Shown here: positions 35,275-43,124 of the stretch, one piece after another
Layout of the letters: each line of letters starts with the position of its first letter
Position numbering within the stretch: the first letter of the stretch is position 1
From: Bacillus sp. 1NLA3E
GTDB taxonomy: Bacteria > Bacillota > Bacilli > Bacillales > Cytobacillaceae
Length of the DNA stretch: 64,000 nucleotides
Assembly: GCF_000242895.2 (NCBI RefSeq)
Contig: NC_021171.1
Location: forward strand, 840,001 to 904,000
Direction: 5' to 3'
The notes under the pieces: generated by a model
Told to the model about the DNA's origin: nothing
The model's database searches: none
The model's input: only the letters and a program-made list of their open reading frames with translations
Made by a program: the position numbers and the translations under genes

Positions 35275-36648
35275 TTACCCCAGTGGAAATAAAATCGTAA
35301 AGGTTGTTCCTGCATCAAGTTCGCTTTCAACAGTAATAATCCCTTTATGGGCTTCTACGAGAGCTTTAACAATGGAAAGGCCAACTCCGACGCCTCCCGT
35401 TTTTCTTGCACGCGATTTATCACCTCGATAAAATCGTTCAAAAATATGCGGGAGATCCTCTGCCGCCATTCCGATTCCCTCATCCCTAATTTCAAAACCA
35501 CCCATCTCATTGTCACGAACAGCAGATATAGTTACAGTTCCTCCTTCAGGTGTGTACTTTAAAGCATTGTTCACCACATTTGTGAGAATCTGTGTCACCT
35601 TGTCCAGGTCACCTCTAAAGTTAATTGTTTCTTGAGGTGGGACAATATTAAGCTTGACTCCTTTTTGCTTAAAAATGGGTATCTGTAAGTTTTGAATTGA
35701 AGATAGTAGCTTACCCGTTTCAAGGACCGTCTTATTAAGTTTAATTTGTGGGTTCTCTGCTGCTAGCAATTTTTCAAGTTCATTAACAAGTCGAACCAAG
35801 CGCATTAATTCGCTATGACTTTGTTGAAGCCGATCAGGAGTAGGCTCCCAAATACCATCTTGGAAAGCTTCGATTTGGCTTCTAAGTGTGGCAAGCGGTG
35901 TGCGAAGCTCATGGGCAAGATCACCGGTAAATTCTTTTCGTAATCGTTCTTCCTTTTCCAGTGAAATGGCAAGTTCATTAAAGGCAATTCCAAGCTGCTT
36001 CATTTCCTCAGACAGATTGTCTAGCGGAACTCTAACATTTTTTTTATGTTTGGTTAGTTCTTCCACAGCTGCTGATAAACTCTTCATTCCAGATGTAAGC
36101 CGTTTAGAAAAAAGCATACTAAATATGAGTGCTAAAAGAATCGTAATGGCAACTGCAATCATGAGATATTTCTTGATTGTTTGCAGAAAGACTGATTCAC
36201 TATCAATAAATCCTTTTGGATAGTATACCTTCATAATTCCGATTGTTTTCCCATTTACTTTAATTAGCTCCATAGATGTCTGCCAATTATCTTCTTGGTA
36301 GGGATTTGTCCTCCCATCGCTTTCAGTGGGAATCCCATCTGTGCTAATAGAGGTAGAATCAATCAACAGAATTTCGTCGGGTGAATAAATTTTATAATAA
36401 AGACTGTCTGTCGTTGCTTGTTGATAAAGAAGTTGTGTCACTCGTTCACCAGTAAACGCACCATTTTCTTTATATTCGAGTTTTAATGCTTTGACAAGCT
36501 GGTTGGTGCTCTCTACCCGATTTTGATTTATATAATGATTAAAGCTAGCTTCAAACCCCCACTGAATACTAAAACTTACGATTAAAATTCCTGACAAAGA
36601 AACTAATAGAAAGTAAAAGAGAATTTTAGAGCGAAGCGTTTTTAGCAT
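35275..36648 (-). CDS. Sensor histidine kinase
   Basis: About 457 residues. Two membrane helices (about 9-30 and 155-180) flank an extracytoplasmic domain, and a HAMP linker follows. The H-box is FTGDLAHELRTPLATLR. The N-box is NVVNNALKYTPEGG, with DEGIGMAAEDLPHIFERFYR and GGVGVGLSIVKALVEAH as G-boxes. ATG 36648 has GGAGGAG six bases upstream and overlaps the response-regulator stop by 23 bases. The stimulus is unknown; the adjacent LysM genes hint at the cell envelope, but that is only position. Confidence 0.92.
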   Translation of the reverse strand: MLKTLRSKILFYFLLVSLSGILIVSFSIQWGFEASFNHYINQNRVESTNQLVKALKLEYKENGAFTGERVTQLLYQQATTDSLYYKIYSPDEILLIDSTSISTDGIPTESDGRTNPYQEDNWQTSMELIKVNGKTIGIMKVYYPKGFIDSESVFLQTIKKYLMIAVAITILLALIFSMLFSKRLTSGMKSLSAAVEELTKHKKNVRVPLDNLSEEMKQLGIAFNELAISLEKEERLRKEFTGDLAHELRTPLATLRSQIEAFQDGIWEPTPDRLQQSHSELMRLVRLVNELEKLLAAENPQIKLNKTVLETGKLLSSIQNLQIPIFKQKGVKLNIVPPQETINFRGDLDKVTQILTNVVNNALKYTPEGGTVTISAVRDNEMGGFEIRDEGIGMAAEDLPHIFERFYRGDKSRARKTGGVGVGLSIVKALVEAHKGIITVESELDAGTTFTILFPLG

Positions 36649-37354
36649 CCTGCACTCCTCCAAATTTATAACCCATTCCGAAAACAGTCAGGATATACTT
36701 CGGTTCACGTGGGTCCAATTCAACTTTTTTTCGAAGGTTTTTAATATGGGTATCAATACTGCGTTCATAACCTTCATAAGATATTCCGTCTTCTTGGATT
36801 TTTTCAAGTAAATCCATTCTACTGTAGACACGTCCTGGGTTTTTCGCCATATTGGATAGTAGCTTATATTCAATCGGGGTAACATTGATACTTTCATCAT
36901 GAAAAAGAATTTCCTTTTTAGTGAGATCAAGAACGAGCTCACGATGATTAAAGGATAGGATGTTTTCTTCAGTTTGTTGTGGATGCTGTTTATTAGCTCT
37001 TCTTAAAATGGCTTGAATTCTAACAACAACCTCTTTTGGACTGAATGGCTTAGTTACATAATCGTCGGCACCCATTACAATTCCGTTAATCCGTTCCTCT
37101 TCACCTGATTTTGCAGTTAGCATCAAGATAGGAACATCTGATTCTTTTCTAATCAGTCGACAAATTTCTTCGCCTGATAGGTCTGGAAGCATTAAATCAA
37201 GGACGATTAAGTCTGGCTTAACCGAATCTACCTTTCTTAACGCATCAACCCCATTATCTGAAGAATAAACCTTGTATCCTTCTTTAAGTAAGTAAGCCTC
37301 AAGAACTTCAACAATCATTCTCTCATCATCGACAAGTAAGATGGTGTTTTCCAT
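36626..37354 (-). CDS. OmpR-family response regulator
   Basis: 242 residues. The receiver domain has the acidic pair D9-D10, phospho-acceptor D53 in VLDLMLPD, T80 and K102. The C-terminal winged helix has the form INVTPIEYKLLSNMAKNPGR then YERSIDTHIKNLRKKVE. It is translationally coupled with the kinase. An 11-bp-phased repeat array lies about 60 bases upstream of its start and suggests autoregulation. Confidence 0.93.
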   Translation of the reverse strand: MENTILLVDDERMIVEVLEAYLLKEGYKVYSSDNGVDALRKVDSVKPDLIVLDLMLPDLSGEEICRLIRKESDVPILMLTAKSGEEERINGIVMGADDYVTKPFSPKEVVVRIQAILRRANKQHPQQTEENILSFNHRELVLDLTKKEILFHDESINVTPIEYKLLSNMAKNPGRVYSRMDLLEKIQEDGISYEGYERSIDTHIKNLRKKVELDPREPKYILTVFGMGYKFGGVQDAKNASL

Positions 37355-37413
37355 GTTGATCTCTCCCTTATGATCTATATTTTATCATTAGTGTTTTTAT
37401 AAAAATTAATCTT

Positions 37414-37452
37414 CATAACTTCTACATAACTTCCTCATAAAATCTACATACG
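37414..37452 (-). promoter_or_regulatory. Phased direct repeats upstream of the response regulator
   Basis: On the plus strand CATAAC, CATAAC, CATAAA and CATACG start at 37414, 37425, 37436 and 37447, exactly 11 bases apart. This is one helical turn each, the layout typical of OmpR/PhoB-type sites. It is a candidate self-regulation site. Confidence 0.65.
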
Positions 37453-37756
37453 CAATTATTATTATAAAGTCAAGAAGGCAACAAGTTGTTAATCAAAAAG
37501 CAAAAATTAACGACTCTTATCCGTCAACTTATCACTTAGAAAAAAATAAATTAATATAACTGGGTTCGGAAAAAGCCCAACACCTGAAAATCGAAAACTA
37601 AAAGGAACCTCGATTTTCAACTTGCTTAGAGCAGTAAGGAAAATTCCATTCCGAAAAGCCCTAGGCAAACAAAACTTAAGTTCTAAAAAACCTCCCTTTC
37701 ATTTTATAAATTGCAATACGAATGTTAAATGTTAAGGTTTTACTCCCTAATCAAAA
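37453..37756. other. Gap without a gene
   Basis: No coding frame was found. A perfect 10-bp inverted repeat, TGAAAATCGA and TCGATTTTCA, occurs near 37584-37620; its use is unknown. Promoter elements for the two-component operon are expected toward the left end. Confidence 0.4.
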
Positions 37757-37790
37757 AAGCTGACCATGTTGGTCAGCTTTATTTTTTATG
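37757..37790. terminator. Terminator after first LysM gene
   Basis: AAAGCTGACCA and TGGTCAGCTTT pair with T-runs on both sides. Confidence 0.8.
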
Positions 37791-37801
37791 AGATTTTTTG
37801 G

Positions 37802-38770
37802 TTATATAAATGAAATAAGAGCACCGTTTTTGTATATGATAGTGCCTTTTTGTCCAGATTTTTTCTGAAATTCAGAGGCAGCACCGTAGGGTACAGTTAA
37901 TATGAGTGGTTTCCCATCTTGTTCAAATTTTACTGAAAAAGAGTCAGCAGCCTCCACAACGGTAGCTTCAAAGTAATAAGCTATTCCTGGGATATGTAGT
38001 TTTTGTCCAATTAGGACCATGTCGTGGTGGAGAACGTTTGCATTTTTTAGTTCATCAACAGTTACACCAAAGCGACTGGCAATACCCCATAGCGAATCAC
38101 CGGGAACAACCGTATATATTTCCTCTTCTTCTTGAGAATGAAATTCCGAAGGAACCGATATTTTCTGCCCAATATAAAGGTTATCGGTACGAAGGCTATT
38201 AGCCTTTTTCAATTCAATTACACTAGTCTGATATTTTTTTGCCAAGGAAAAAAGAGTGTCTCCCTTTTTGACAAAATAAGTGCCGGCAAGCTCATCAGAC
38301 GCTGCTGTTTTGTTATCGTAGGGTACTAATAATTTCTGACCAACTTTTATTTTATCTGATGATAAGCCATTGGCCACCATGAGTAGATTTGTGCTGACCT
38401 GATATTTTTTCGATAGGCTGTAAAGAGTGTCACCCTTTTTGATAGTGTAAAGTCCAGACATTTCTTCTGAGTGAGAAGAATGAAGTGCGGCAGGTACCAA
38501 CAGTTGCTGGTTTATAAGTAGTTTCTCTGAAGTTAGGTTGTTGACATCCATGAGCTGATTGATGCTAACCTGATATTTTTTTGATAGGTTGTAAAGAGTA
38601 TCCCCCTTCTTTACAGTGTAATCAGTACTACAGGCTTCTGCCTTTGTGGACATCAGTGCTAGTGCAGTAATGGCTCCAACTACCGTAGCAGTTGCCATTT
38701 TCTGATTACGTGCTTTCATTTTTTCTTTGCGAATTTCTGACATTCTTTGTTTTCTTCTTTTTCTAATCAA
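37802..38770 (-). CDS. Four-LysM cell-wall-binding protein, paralogue 1
   Basis: About 322 residues. A very basic N-terminus (RKRRKQRMSEIRKEKMKAR) is followed by a hydrophobic stretch, MATATVVGAITALALMSTKA, and an alanine-type signal cleavage. Four LysM repeats follow, each with YTVKKGDTLY or a variant and a final L(V/H)(P/I)P-like end, then a 60-residue C-terminal domain. LysM domains bind peptidoglycan. TTG 38770 is favoured (AGGAG seven bases away); ATG 38776 is only one base from that site. It may be a secreted or wall-attached enzyme or structural protein. Confidence 0.85.
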   Translation of the reverse strand: MIRKRRKQRMSEIRKEKMKARNQKMATATVVGAITALALMSTKAEACSTDYTVKKGDTLYNLSKKYQVSINQLMDVNNLTSEKLLINQQLLVPAALHSSHSEEMSGLYTIKKGDTLYSLSKKYQVSTNLLMVANGLSSDKIKVGQKLLVPYDNKTAASDELAGTYFVKKGDTLFSLAKKYQTSVIELKKANSLRTDNLYIGQKISVPSEFHSQEEEEIYTVVPGDSLWGIASRFGVTVDELKNANVLHHDMVLIGQKLHIPGIAYYFEATVVEAADSFSVKFEQDGKPLILTVPYGAASEFQKKSGQKGTIIYKNGALISFI

Positions 38771-38984
38771 GTTCATTCTCCTATTCCCCAATAAAAGTAA
38801 GAAACCTTTTGAAACTTTATATGTATTCGACATTATTATACATTTTTCTGATTAATTTGTAAAAATATACTTTTAACCCATTATTTTTATTAAAAGTATT
38901 ATTTTACCATAATTATTTCGGAGAGTATCTGCACCATTTTGGTTCTCGATAAATTGCATTGCAAATGTTAAAACTCCCTAATAT

Positions 38985-39020
38985 AAAAAGAAGCTGACCA
39001 AGTTAGTCAGCTTCTTTTTA
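38985..39020. terminator. Terminator after second LysM gene
   Basis: AAGAAGCTGACCA and TAGTCAGCTTCTT pair, flanked by A/T runs. Confidence 0.8.
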
Positions 39021-39032
39021 TAAGATTTTTGG

Positions 39033-40010
39033 TTATAAAAATGAAATAAGAGCACCGTTTTTGTATATGATAGTACCTTTTTGTCCTGATTTTTTCTGAT
39101 AATCAGTTGCAGTACCATAGGGAACAGTTAATACGAGTGGTTCCCCATTTTCCTCGAATTCTACTGAAAAAGGATCCGCGGCTCCCACAACTGTAGCTTC
39201 GAAGTAATTAGCTGTTCCTGGAATATGTAATTTTTGTCCAATTAGGACCATGTTCTGGTGAAGAACGTTTGCTTTTTTTAGTTCTGCCATTGTTACTCCG
39301 AAGCGACTGGCGATTCCTGATAGCGAATCACCTGGAACAACCGTATATATTTCCTCTTCTTCTTGAGAATGAGATTCTGAAGGAACCGAAATTTGTTGAC
39401 CAATATAAAGATTATCAGTACGAAGGTTATTAGCCTTTTTCAATTCAATTACACTAGTATCATATTTTTTTGCCAAGGAAAAAAGTGTATCTCCTTTTTT
39501 GACAAAATAATTGCCAGTTACTTCTTCAGAAGAGGGGGTCTGGTCATTGTAAGGTACAAGTAATTTTTGGCTGACTTTTATTTTATCTGATGATAAGCCG
39601 TTAGCCACCATTAATAGGTTTGTGCTAACCTGATATTTTTTTGAAAGGCTGTAAAGAGTGTCGCCCTTTTTGACCGTATAAAGCCCGGACGTTTCTTCCG
39701 TGTGGGAAGTAGAGAGGTGTTCGTCAGGGACCAACAATTGCTGGTTTATAAATAGTTTCTCTGAAGCTAAGTTGTTGACATCCATGAGCTGATTAATGCT
39801 GATTTGATACTTTTTTGCAAGTCCGTAAAGAGTATCGCCCTTCTTAACGGTATAATCTGCACTACAGGCGTTTACTTTACTCCCCATTAAAGTTAGTGCT
39901 GTAATAGCTCCTACAACTGTCAGGGTTGCCATTTTTTGATTGCGCAGTCTCACCTTTTTTTTACGAATTTCGGCAATCCTTTGATTTCTTGTTTTTAAAA
40001 TATTACTCAT
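39033..40010 (-). CDS. Four-LysM cell-wall-binding protein, paralogue 2
   Basis: 325 residues, collinear with paralogue 1 over the whole length, including the basic start (MSNILKTRNQRIAEIRKKK), the hydrophobic signal, four LysM units and the C-terminal PYGTATDYQKKSGQKGTI domain. ATG 40010 has GGAGG seven bases upstream; the longer frame is rejected. The pair is a tandem duplication. A terminator-like hairpin lies only a few bases upstream of its ribosome site. Confidence 0.87.
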   Translation of the reverse strand: MSNILKTRNQRIAEIRKKKVRLRNQKMATLTVVGAITALTLMGSKVNACSADYTVKKGDTLYGLAKKYQISINQLMDVNNLASEKLFINQQLLVPDEHLSTSHTEETSGLYTVKKGDTLYSLSKKYQVSTNLLMVANGLSSDKIKVSQKLLVPYNDQTPSSEEVTGNYFVKKGDTLFSLAKKYDTSVIELKKANNLRTDNLYIGQQISVPSESHSQEEEEIYTVVPGDSLSGIASRFGVTMAELKKANVLHQNMVLIGQKLHIPGTANYFEATVVGAADPFSVEFEENGEPLVLTVPYGTATDYQKKSGQKGTIIYKNGALISFL

Positions 40011-40025
40011 AATCCATCCTCCATA

Positions 40026-40119
40026 AAGAAAAAAATACCTATAAAAAATTCCTTTATAGGTATTCGACAGATATCTACATTTTTTGAGGGTATTTATATA
40101 ATTATCCTCAAAAAACATT
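40026..40119 (-). promoter_or_regulatory. Leader with terminator hairpin before the LysM gene
   Basis: On the minus strand a T6-GAGG hairpin (40078-40119) is followed by AATACCTATAAA pairing with TTTATAGGTATT (40034-40064) and a T-run. The ribosome site starts only six bases after it. The layout is that of an attenuator. No known riboswitch consensus was recognised. Confidence 0.6.
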
Positions 40120-40171
40120 ATTTTTATATAATGGAATAAACTGTAAATAATTAATTTGGGGTAAATCCTCT

Positions 40172-40240
40172 CGTTTTAACGCTGTAAAGCACTGGGGGTC
40201 AGGCACCGCTTAATGCATTAACGTTGTGAAGTGTTAGCGA
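40172..40240. repeat. GGTGCCTGACCCCC palindromic repeat, copy B (half)
   Basis: It holds the right arm CACTGGGGGTCAGGCACC and a degenerate second unit like that of copy A. The second unit overlaps the tail of the tauD-like gene: its last seven codons plus stop are repeat sequence. Confidence 0.7.
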
Positions 40241-41138
40241 TTTTTTTACGTGTTATGCTGCGGCGGCCATCGATGCTGATTGGTACATCGCCATCTACGG
40301 TGACACGGTGAACAATTCGATGTTGATCACCGTAATCATTAATCGCATAATGTTGTGTTGCTCGATTATCCCAAATTGCAACATCTCCCGCGTTCCAGTG
40401 CCAACGAACGGTGTTTTCTAGTTGTGTAATATAGTTTTGAAATAATGCAAATAAATGAGCAGAATCTGATTTTGATAAGCCAACAAATTCCTTAACGAAG
40501 TGACCAAGCAAAAGTGTGCGTTCTCCTGACTCAGGATGAACGCGTACGACAGGATGTTCTGTCTCATACACTGTTGAAGTAAATACTTCACGGTGTCGTT
40601 TTTCTATTTCTGGTAATACGTTGTCTCTCTTTTTACCATAATCATATTCATTGGTATGAAGGGCCCAAAGTTTATCGGCAAGGTTTCGTAATTCTTGCGG
40701 AAGACTTTGATAAGCGGTTGCTGTATTTGCCCAGACTGTGTCACCACCAGCAGATGGAGTAACAACGGCCCGTAGGATAGCGATTTGTGGGTAGGCATCG
40801 ACAAATGTAACATCTGTATGCCAAGAGTTGGCACGGCCCCCATCGTTAGAATCAAGTTCAAGCACGTAATTTGTATTTTCTTTTATTGGTACGGTGGGAT
40901 GGGAAATTGGATTACCAAGTAAACGAGCAAATGCTTCCTGTTCCTGATCATCAAGATGATTTTGGCCACGGAAGAAAATGACTTTGTGCTGTAATAAAAC
41001 TTTGCGGATAGCATCAACTGTGGCGTTATCTAAATTCGCGGATAGCTGAATCCCGCTTATCTCAGCACCTATCCGCCCTGCGATTGGATTAACCTCTAAT
41101 CCCTTTTTCGACTCTGTGCGATTTTCAATTACACTCAT
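40218..41138 (-). CDS. TauD/TfdA-family Fe(II)/2-oxoglutarate dioxygenase
   Basis: 306 residues. The metal-binding His-x-Asp is in SWHTDVTF and the distal His in [23 protein letters not shown] provides the 2-oxoglutarate Arg. This is the taurine or alkylsulfonate dioxygenase fold, which releases sulfite from sulfonates. It lies divergent to ssuABC-like genes, so an organosulfur role is likely. GAGGAGG precedes the ATG. The last residues (IANTSQR) come from an inserted repeat, so the ancestral end was probably different. Confidence 0.9.
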   Translation of the reverse strand: MSVIENRTESKKGLEVNPIAGRIGAEISGIQLSANLDNATVDAIRKVLLQHKVIFFRGQNHLDDQEQEAFARLLGNPISHPTVPIKENTNYVLELDSNDGGRANSWHTDVTFVDAYPQIAILRAVVTPSAGGDTVWANTATAYQSLPQELRNLADKLWALHTNEYDYGKKRDNVLPEIEKRHREVFTSTVYETEHPVVRVHPESGERTLLLGHFVKEFVGLSKSDSAHLFALFQNYITQLENTVRWHWNAGDVAIWDNRATQHYAINDYGDQHRIVHRVTVDGDVPISIDGRRSITRKKIANTSQR

Positions 41139-41261
41139 CCGAATTACCTCCTCATTTTTTCAAGCTGTGATTAATTTTTTCTTAGTAACAAAGGATTTCT
41201 TATGCTGTGCAAGCATATTCTTTTAAAAATCATCCTTTCTTTTTTCCCGATATAATTTGGA

Positions 41262-41298
41262 TAAAACAAAGGAGGCCAGAGCATTTGCTCTGGCCTCC
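41262..41298 (-). terminator. Leader terminator upstream of the tauD-like gene
   Basis: GGAGGCCAGAGC and GCTCTGGCCTCC form a perfect 12-bp stem with the tail TTTGTTTT on the minus strand. It lies between the promoter and the gene, in attenuator position. Confidence 0.8.
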
Positions 41299-41362
41299 AG
41301 GTGACTGGTCGGCATCATCGTAACGATAGATAAAGTTGGTTAATCCGATCGGTTTAGTCATT

Positions 41363-41391
41363 ATAATAAATCCTGCAAAGTAAGCTGTCAA
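41363..41391 (-). promoter_or_regulatory. Sigma-A-like promoter for the tauD-like gene
   Basis: On the minus strand TTGACA (41391-41386) is followed after 17 bases by TATTAT (41368-41363). Confidence 0.65.
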
Positions 41392-41450
41392 GGGGTTAAA
41401 ATACCAAAATTTACTAGTATTTTATTTAAAAACAAATGTCCGAAAATTGG

Positions 41451-41480
41451 TTGACATTGGAAATAATACCGTGATATGCT
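41451..41480 (+). promoter_or_regulatory. Sigma-A-like promoter for the ssu-like operon
   Basis: TTGACA 41451-41456, an 18-base spacer, then TATGCT 41475-41480. The divergent promoter lies about 60 bases to the left, so a shared regulator site between them is likely. Confidence 0.6.
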
Positions 41481-41545
41481 CTTAATCACATTAAAACTGT
41501 AGGAATAGTAAAAAATAAAAACCTAATCAGTAAACAAGGTGGCGG

Positions 41546-41596
41546 ATGAAGAAAATTCGTAAACATTTACTCATTATGAAAATGTCGACTAGTTGA
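41546..41596 (+). CDS. Possible 16-aa leader peptide
   Basis: MKKIRKHLLIMKMSTS from ATG 41546, with AAGGTGG three bases upstream, ends right before a terminator stem. Such a layout could allow attenuation by translation. There is no other support. Confidence 0.3.
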   Translation: MKKIRKHLLIMKMSTS

Positions 41597-41598
41597 CT

Positions 41599-41643
41599 AG
41601 AGGCTTTTATAACAGATAAATTCTGTTGTAAAAGCCTCTTTTA
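41599..41643 (+). terminator. First leader terminator upstream of ssuA-like gene
   Basis: AGAGGCTTTTATAACAGA and TCTGTTGTAAAAGCCTCT form an 18-bp near-perfect stem, followed by TTTTAC. It is preceded by GACTAG...CTAG. Confidence 0.8.
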
Positions 41644-41775
41644 CTATTCCAAGTTAGGAGAAGGTGGTTTTTATAGGTTGTAATCCAAATGATGAGTCCA
41701 CATCAGTATGTTGGCCTTCCTTAATTATCTCAGGCTTATGTAAAGTCAATAAGGTTAATTACCGACTAGGCAGCT

Positions 41776-41816
41776 AGAGGTTTATAGAATCTGTTCTATA
41801 GACCTCTTTATTTTTT
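41776..41816 (+). terminator. Second leader terminator upstream of ssuA-like gene
   Basis: AGAGGTTTATAGAA pairs with TTCTATAGACCTCT with one mismatch, then a T-run. It too is preceded by CGACTAG....CTAG. MITE copy 5 is inserted at the end of its T-tract. Confidence 0.8.
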
Positions 41817-41999
41817 GGCTGTGTTAACCTTGTCTGTTGATTTCCGCTCCAGGTGCTCGCTTTCCGCGGGGCGGGCGGTGAGCCGCATCAAAGCTAAAGC
41901 GCCTGTGGGGTCTCACCTGTCCCGCTGCTCCCGCAGGAGTCTCGCACCTTCCGATCCAATCAACATTGTGCAAAATCAACAATGGGTTTTAACACAGCC
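41817..41999. mobile_element. MITE-like GC-rich repeat, copy 5
   Basis: It begins GGCTGTGTTAACC and ends TTTTAACACAGCC. TATTTTTT flanks both sides (41809-41816 and 42000-42007). It lies between the second leader terminator and the ssuA-like start. Confidence 0.87.
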
Positions 42000-42058
42000 T
42001 ATTTTTTAGAAAATAAGCAAACTCGATCATGGATAGAAGAGTTTAGGAGGAATAGAAA

Positions 42059-43099
42059 ATGAATTCGTTAAAAAAGAAAAAATTTATTCAGAGGATCTCA
42101 ATCCTTATCTCAATCCTACTAGTCACCGTACTCATTTCAGGATGCGGAAATAAACAAATCACAAAAGCCTCCGGCTCAAATAAATATGAAACGTTGGAGC
42201 TGCGTTATCAAGGTTCAGTCGGCAACGTGACCTTTCCCGAACTTGCTCAGGACTTAGGATACTTAGCTCCAATTAAGCTTAAATGGATTGGAAATACAAT
42301 TAGCGGACCCCAAGATATTCAGTCAGCTGTAACAGGTGATGTTGATTACGGCGGTGCTTTTAATGGAGCGATTGCAAAACTGAAAGCGGCAAATGCTCCA
42401 ATAAAATCGGTAATTGGCTATTACGGTGTTGATAAAGAAACGTATAGCGGATTCTATGTGTTAGACGGTAGTCCGATTAAAGATGCTCGCGATTTGATTG
42501 GAAAAAAGGTAGCAATGAACACATTAGGTGCCCATCATGAATTCATGTTAAAAGAATTTTTGCACAGAAATGGTTTGACTAACAATGAGATAAAGCAAGT
42601 AACGTTAGTAGCACTTCCACCTGTTAACACTGAGCAATCATTAAGACAGAAGCAGATTGATGTTGCTGTTCTTGGTGGAATTTTGCGAGACAAAGCGCTG
42701 GAACGAGGTGGGATCCATCCATTATTTAGTGACTATGATTTATTTGGAAAATTTACGGCAGGTAGTATCGTGATGACTGAGAGATTTTTGAAAAACAATC
42801 CAAATACTGCGGATAAATTTGTAGAGGCAACTGCAAAAGCCATTAAATGGGCCCAAACAACTCCCCGTGATGAAGTAATTGCAAGGTATGAAAAAATAGT
42901 CAAGGAAAGGGGACGTAATGAAGATCCTTCCAATCTACAATTTTGGAAAAGCACTGGTGTGGCAGGAGAGGGCGGTTTGATAAGTGATAAAGAATTTAGT
43001 GTCTGGGTTGATTGGCTTGTTAAAGAAGGCCAATTGAAAAAGGGGCAAATCAAGGTGAAGGATTTGTATTCGAATGAATTCAATCCTTATCAAAAATAA
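42059..43099 (+). CDS. ssuA: Sulfonate ABC binding lipoprotein (SsuA-like)
   Basis: 346 residues with a basic N-terminus, a hydrophobic helix and lipobox ISGC (C29). The NMT1/SsuA fold is shown by ELAQDLGYLAPIKLKWIGNT, QSAVTGDVDYGGAFNGAIAK and KKVAMNTLGAHHEFMLKEFL. It should capture alkylsulfonates or related sulfur compounds outside the membrane. GTTTAGGAGGAAT precedes the ATG. It is the first of four co-oriented genes; the exact ligand is not shown. Confidence 0.87.
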   Translation: MNSLKKKKFIQRISILISILLVTVLISGCGNKQITKASGSNKYETLELRYQGSVGNVTFPELAQDLGYLAPIKLKWIGNTISGPQDIQSAVTGDVDYGGAFNGAIAKLKAANAPIKSVIGYYGVDKETYSGFYVLDGSPIKDARDLIGKKVAMNTLGAHHEFMLKEFLHRNGLTNNEIKQVTLVALPPVNTEQSLRQKQIDVAVLGGILRDKALERGGIHPLFSDYDLFGKFTAGSIVMTERFLKNNPNTADKFVEATAKAIKWAQTTPRDEVIARYEKIVKERGRNEDPSNLQFWKSTGVAGEGGLISDKEFSVWVDWLVKEGQLKKGQIKVKDLYSNEFNPYQK

Positions 43100-43124
43100 A
43101 ACATGATACAAGGGGGGGATGAGG

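Noticed and set aside
41240-41361. 43-codon minus-strand frame in the tauD leader
   Set aside because: Its ATG sits between the promoter -10 and the likely transcript start, and the terminator stem runs through its codons.
41139-41400. S-box or T-box riboswitch in the tauD leader
   Set aside because: I looked for the conserved S-box and T-box core sequences and did not find them.
41815-42009. 64-residue frame
   Set aside because: It translates MITE copy 5; no ribosome site.
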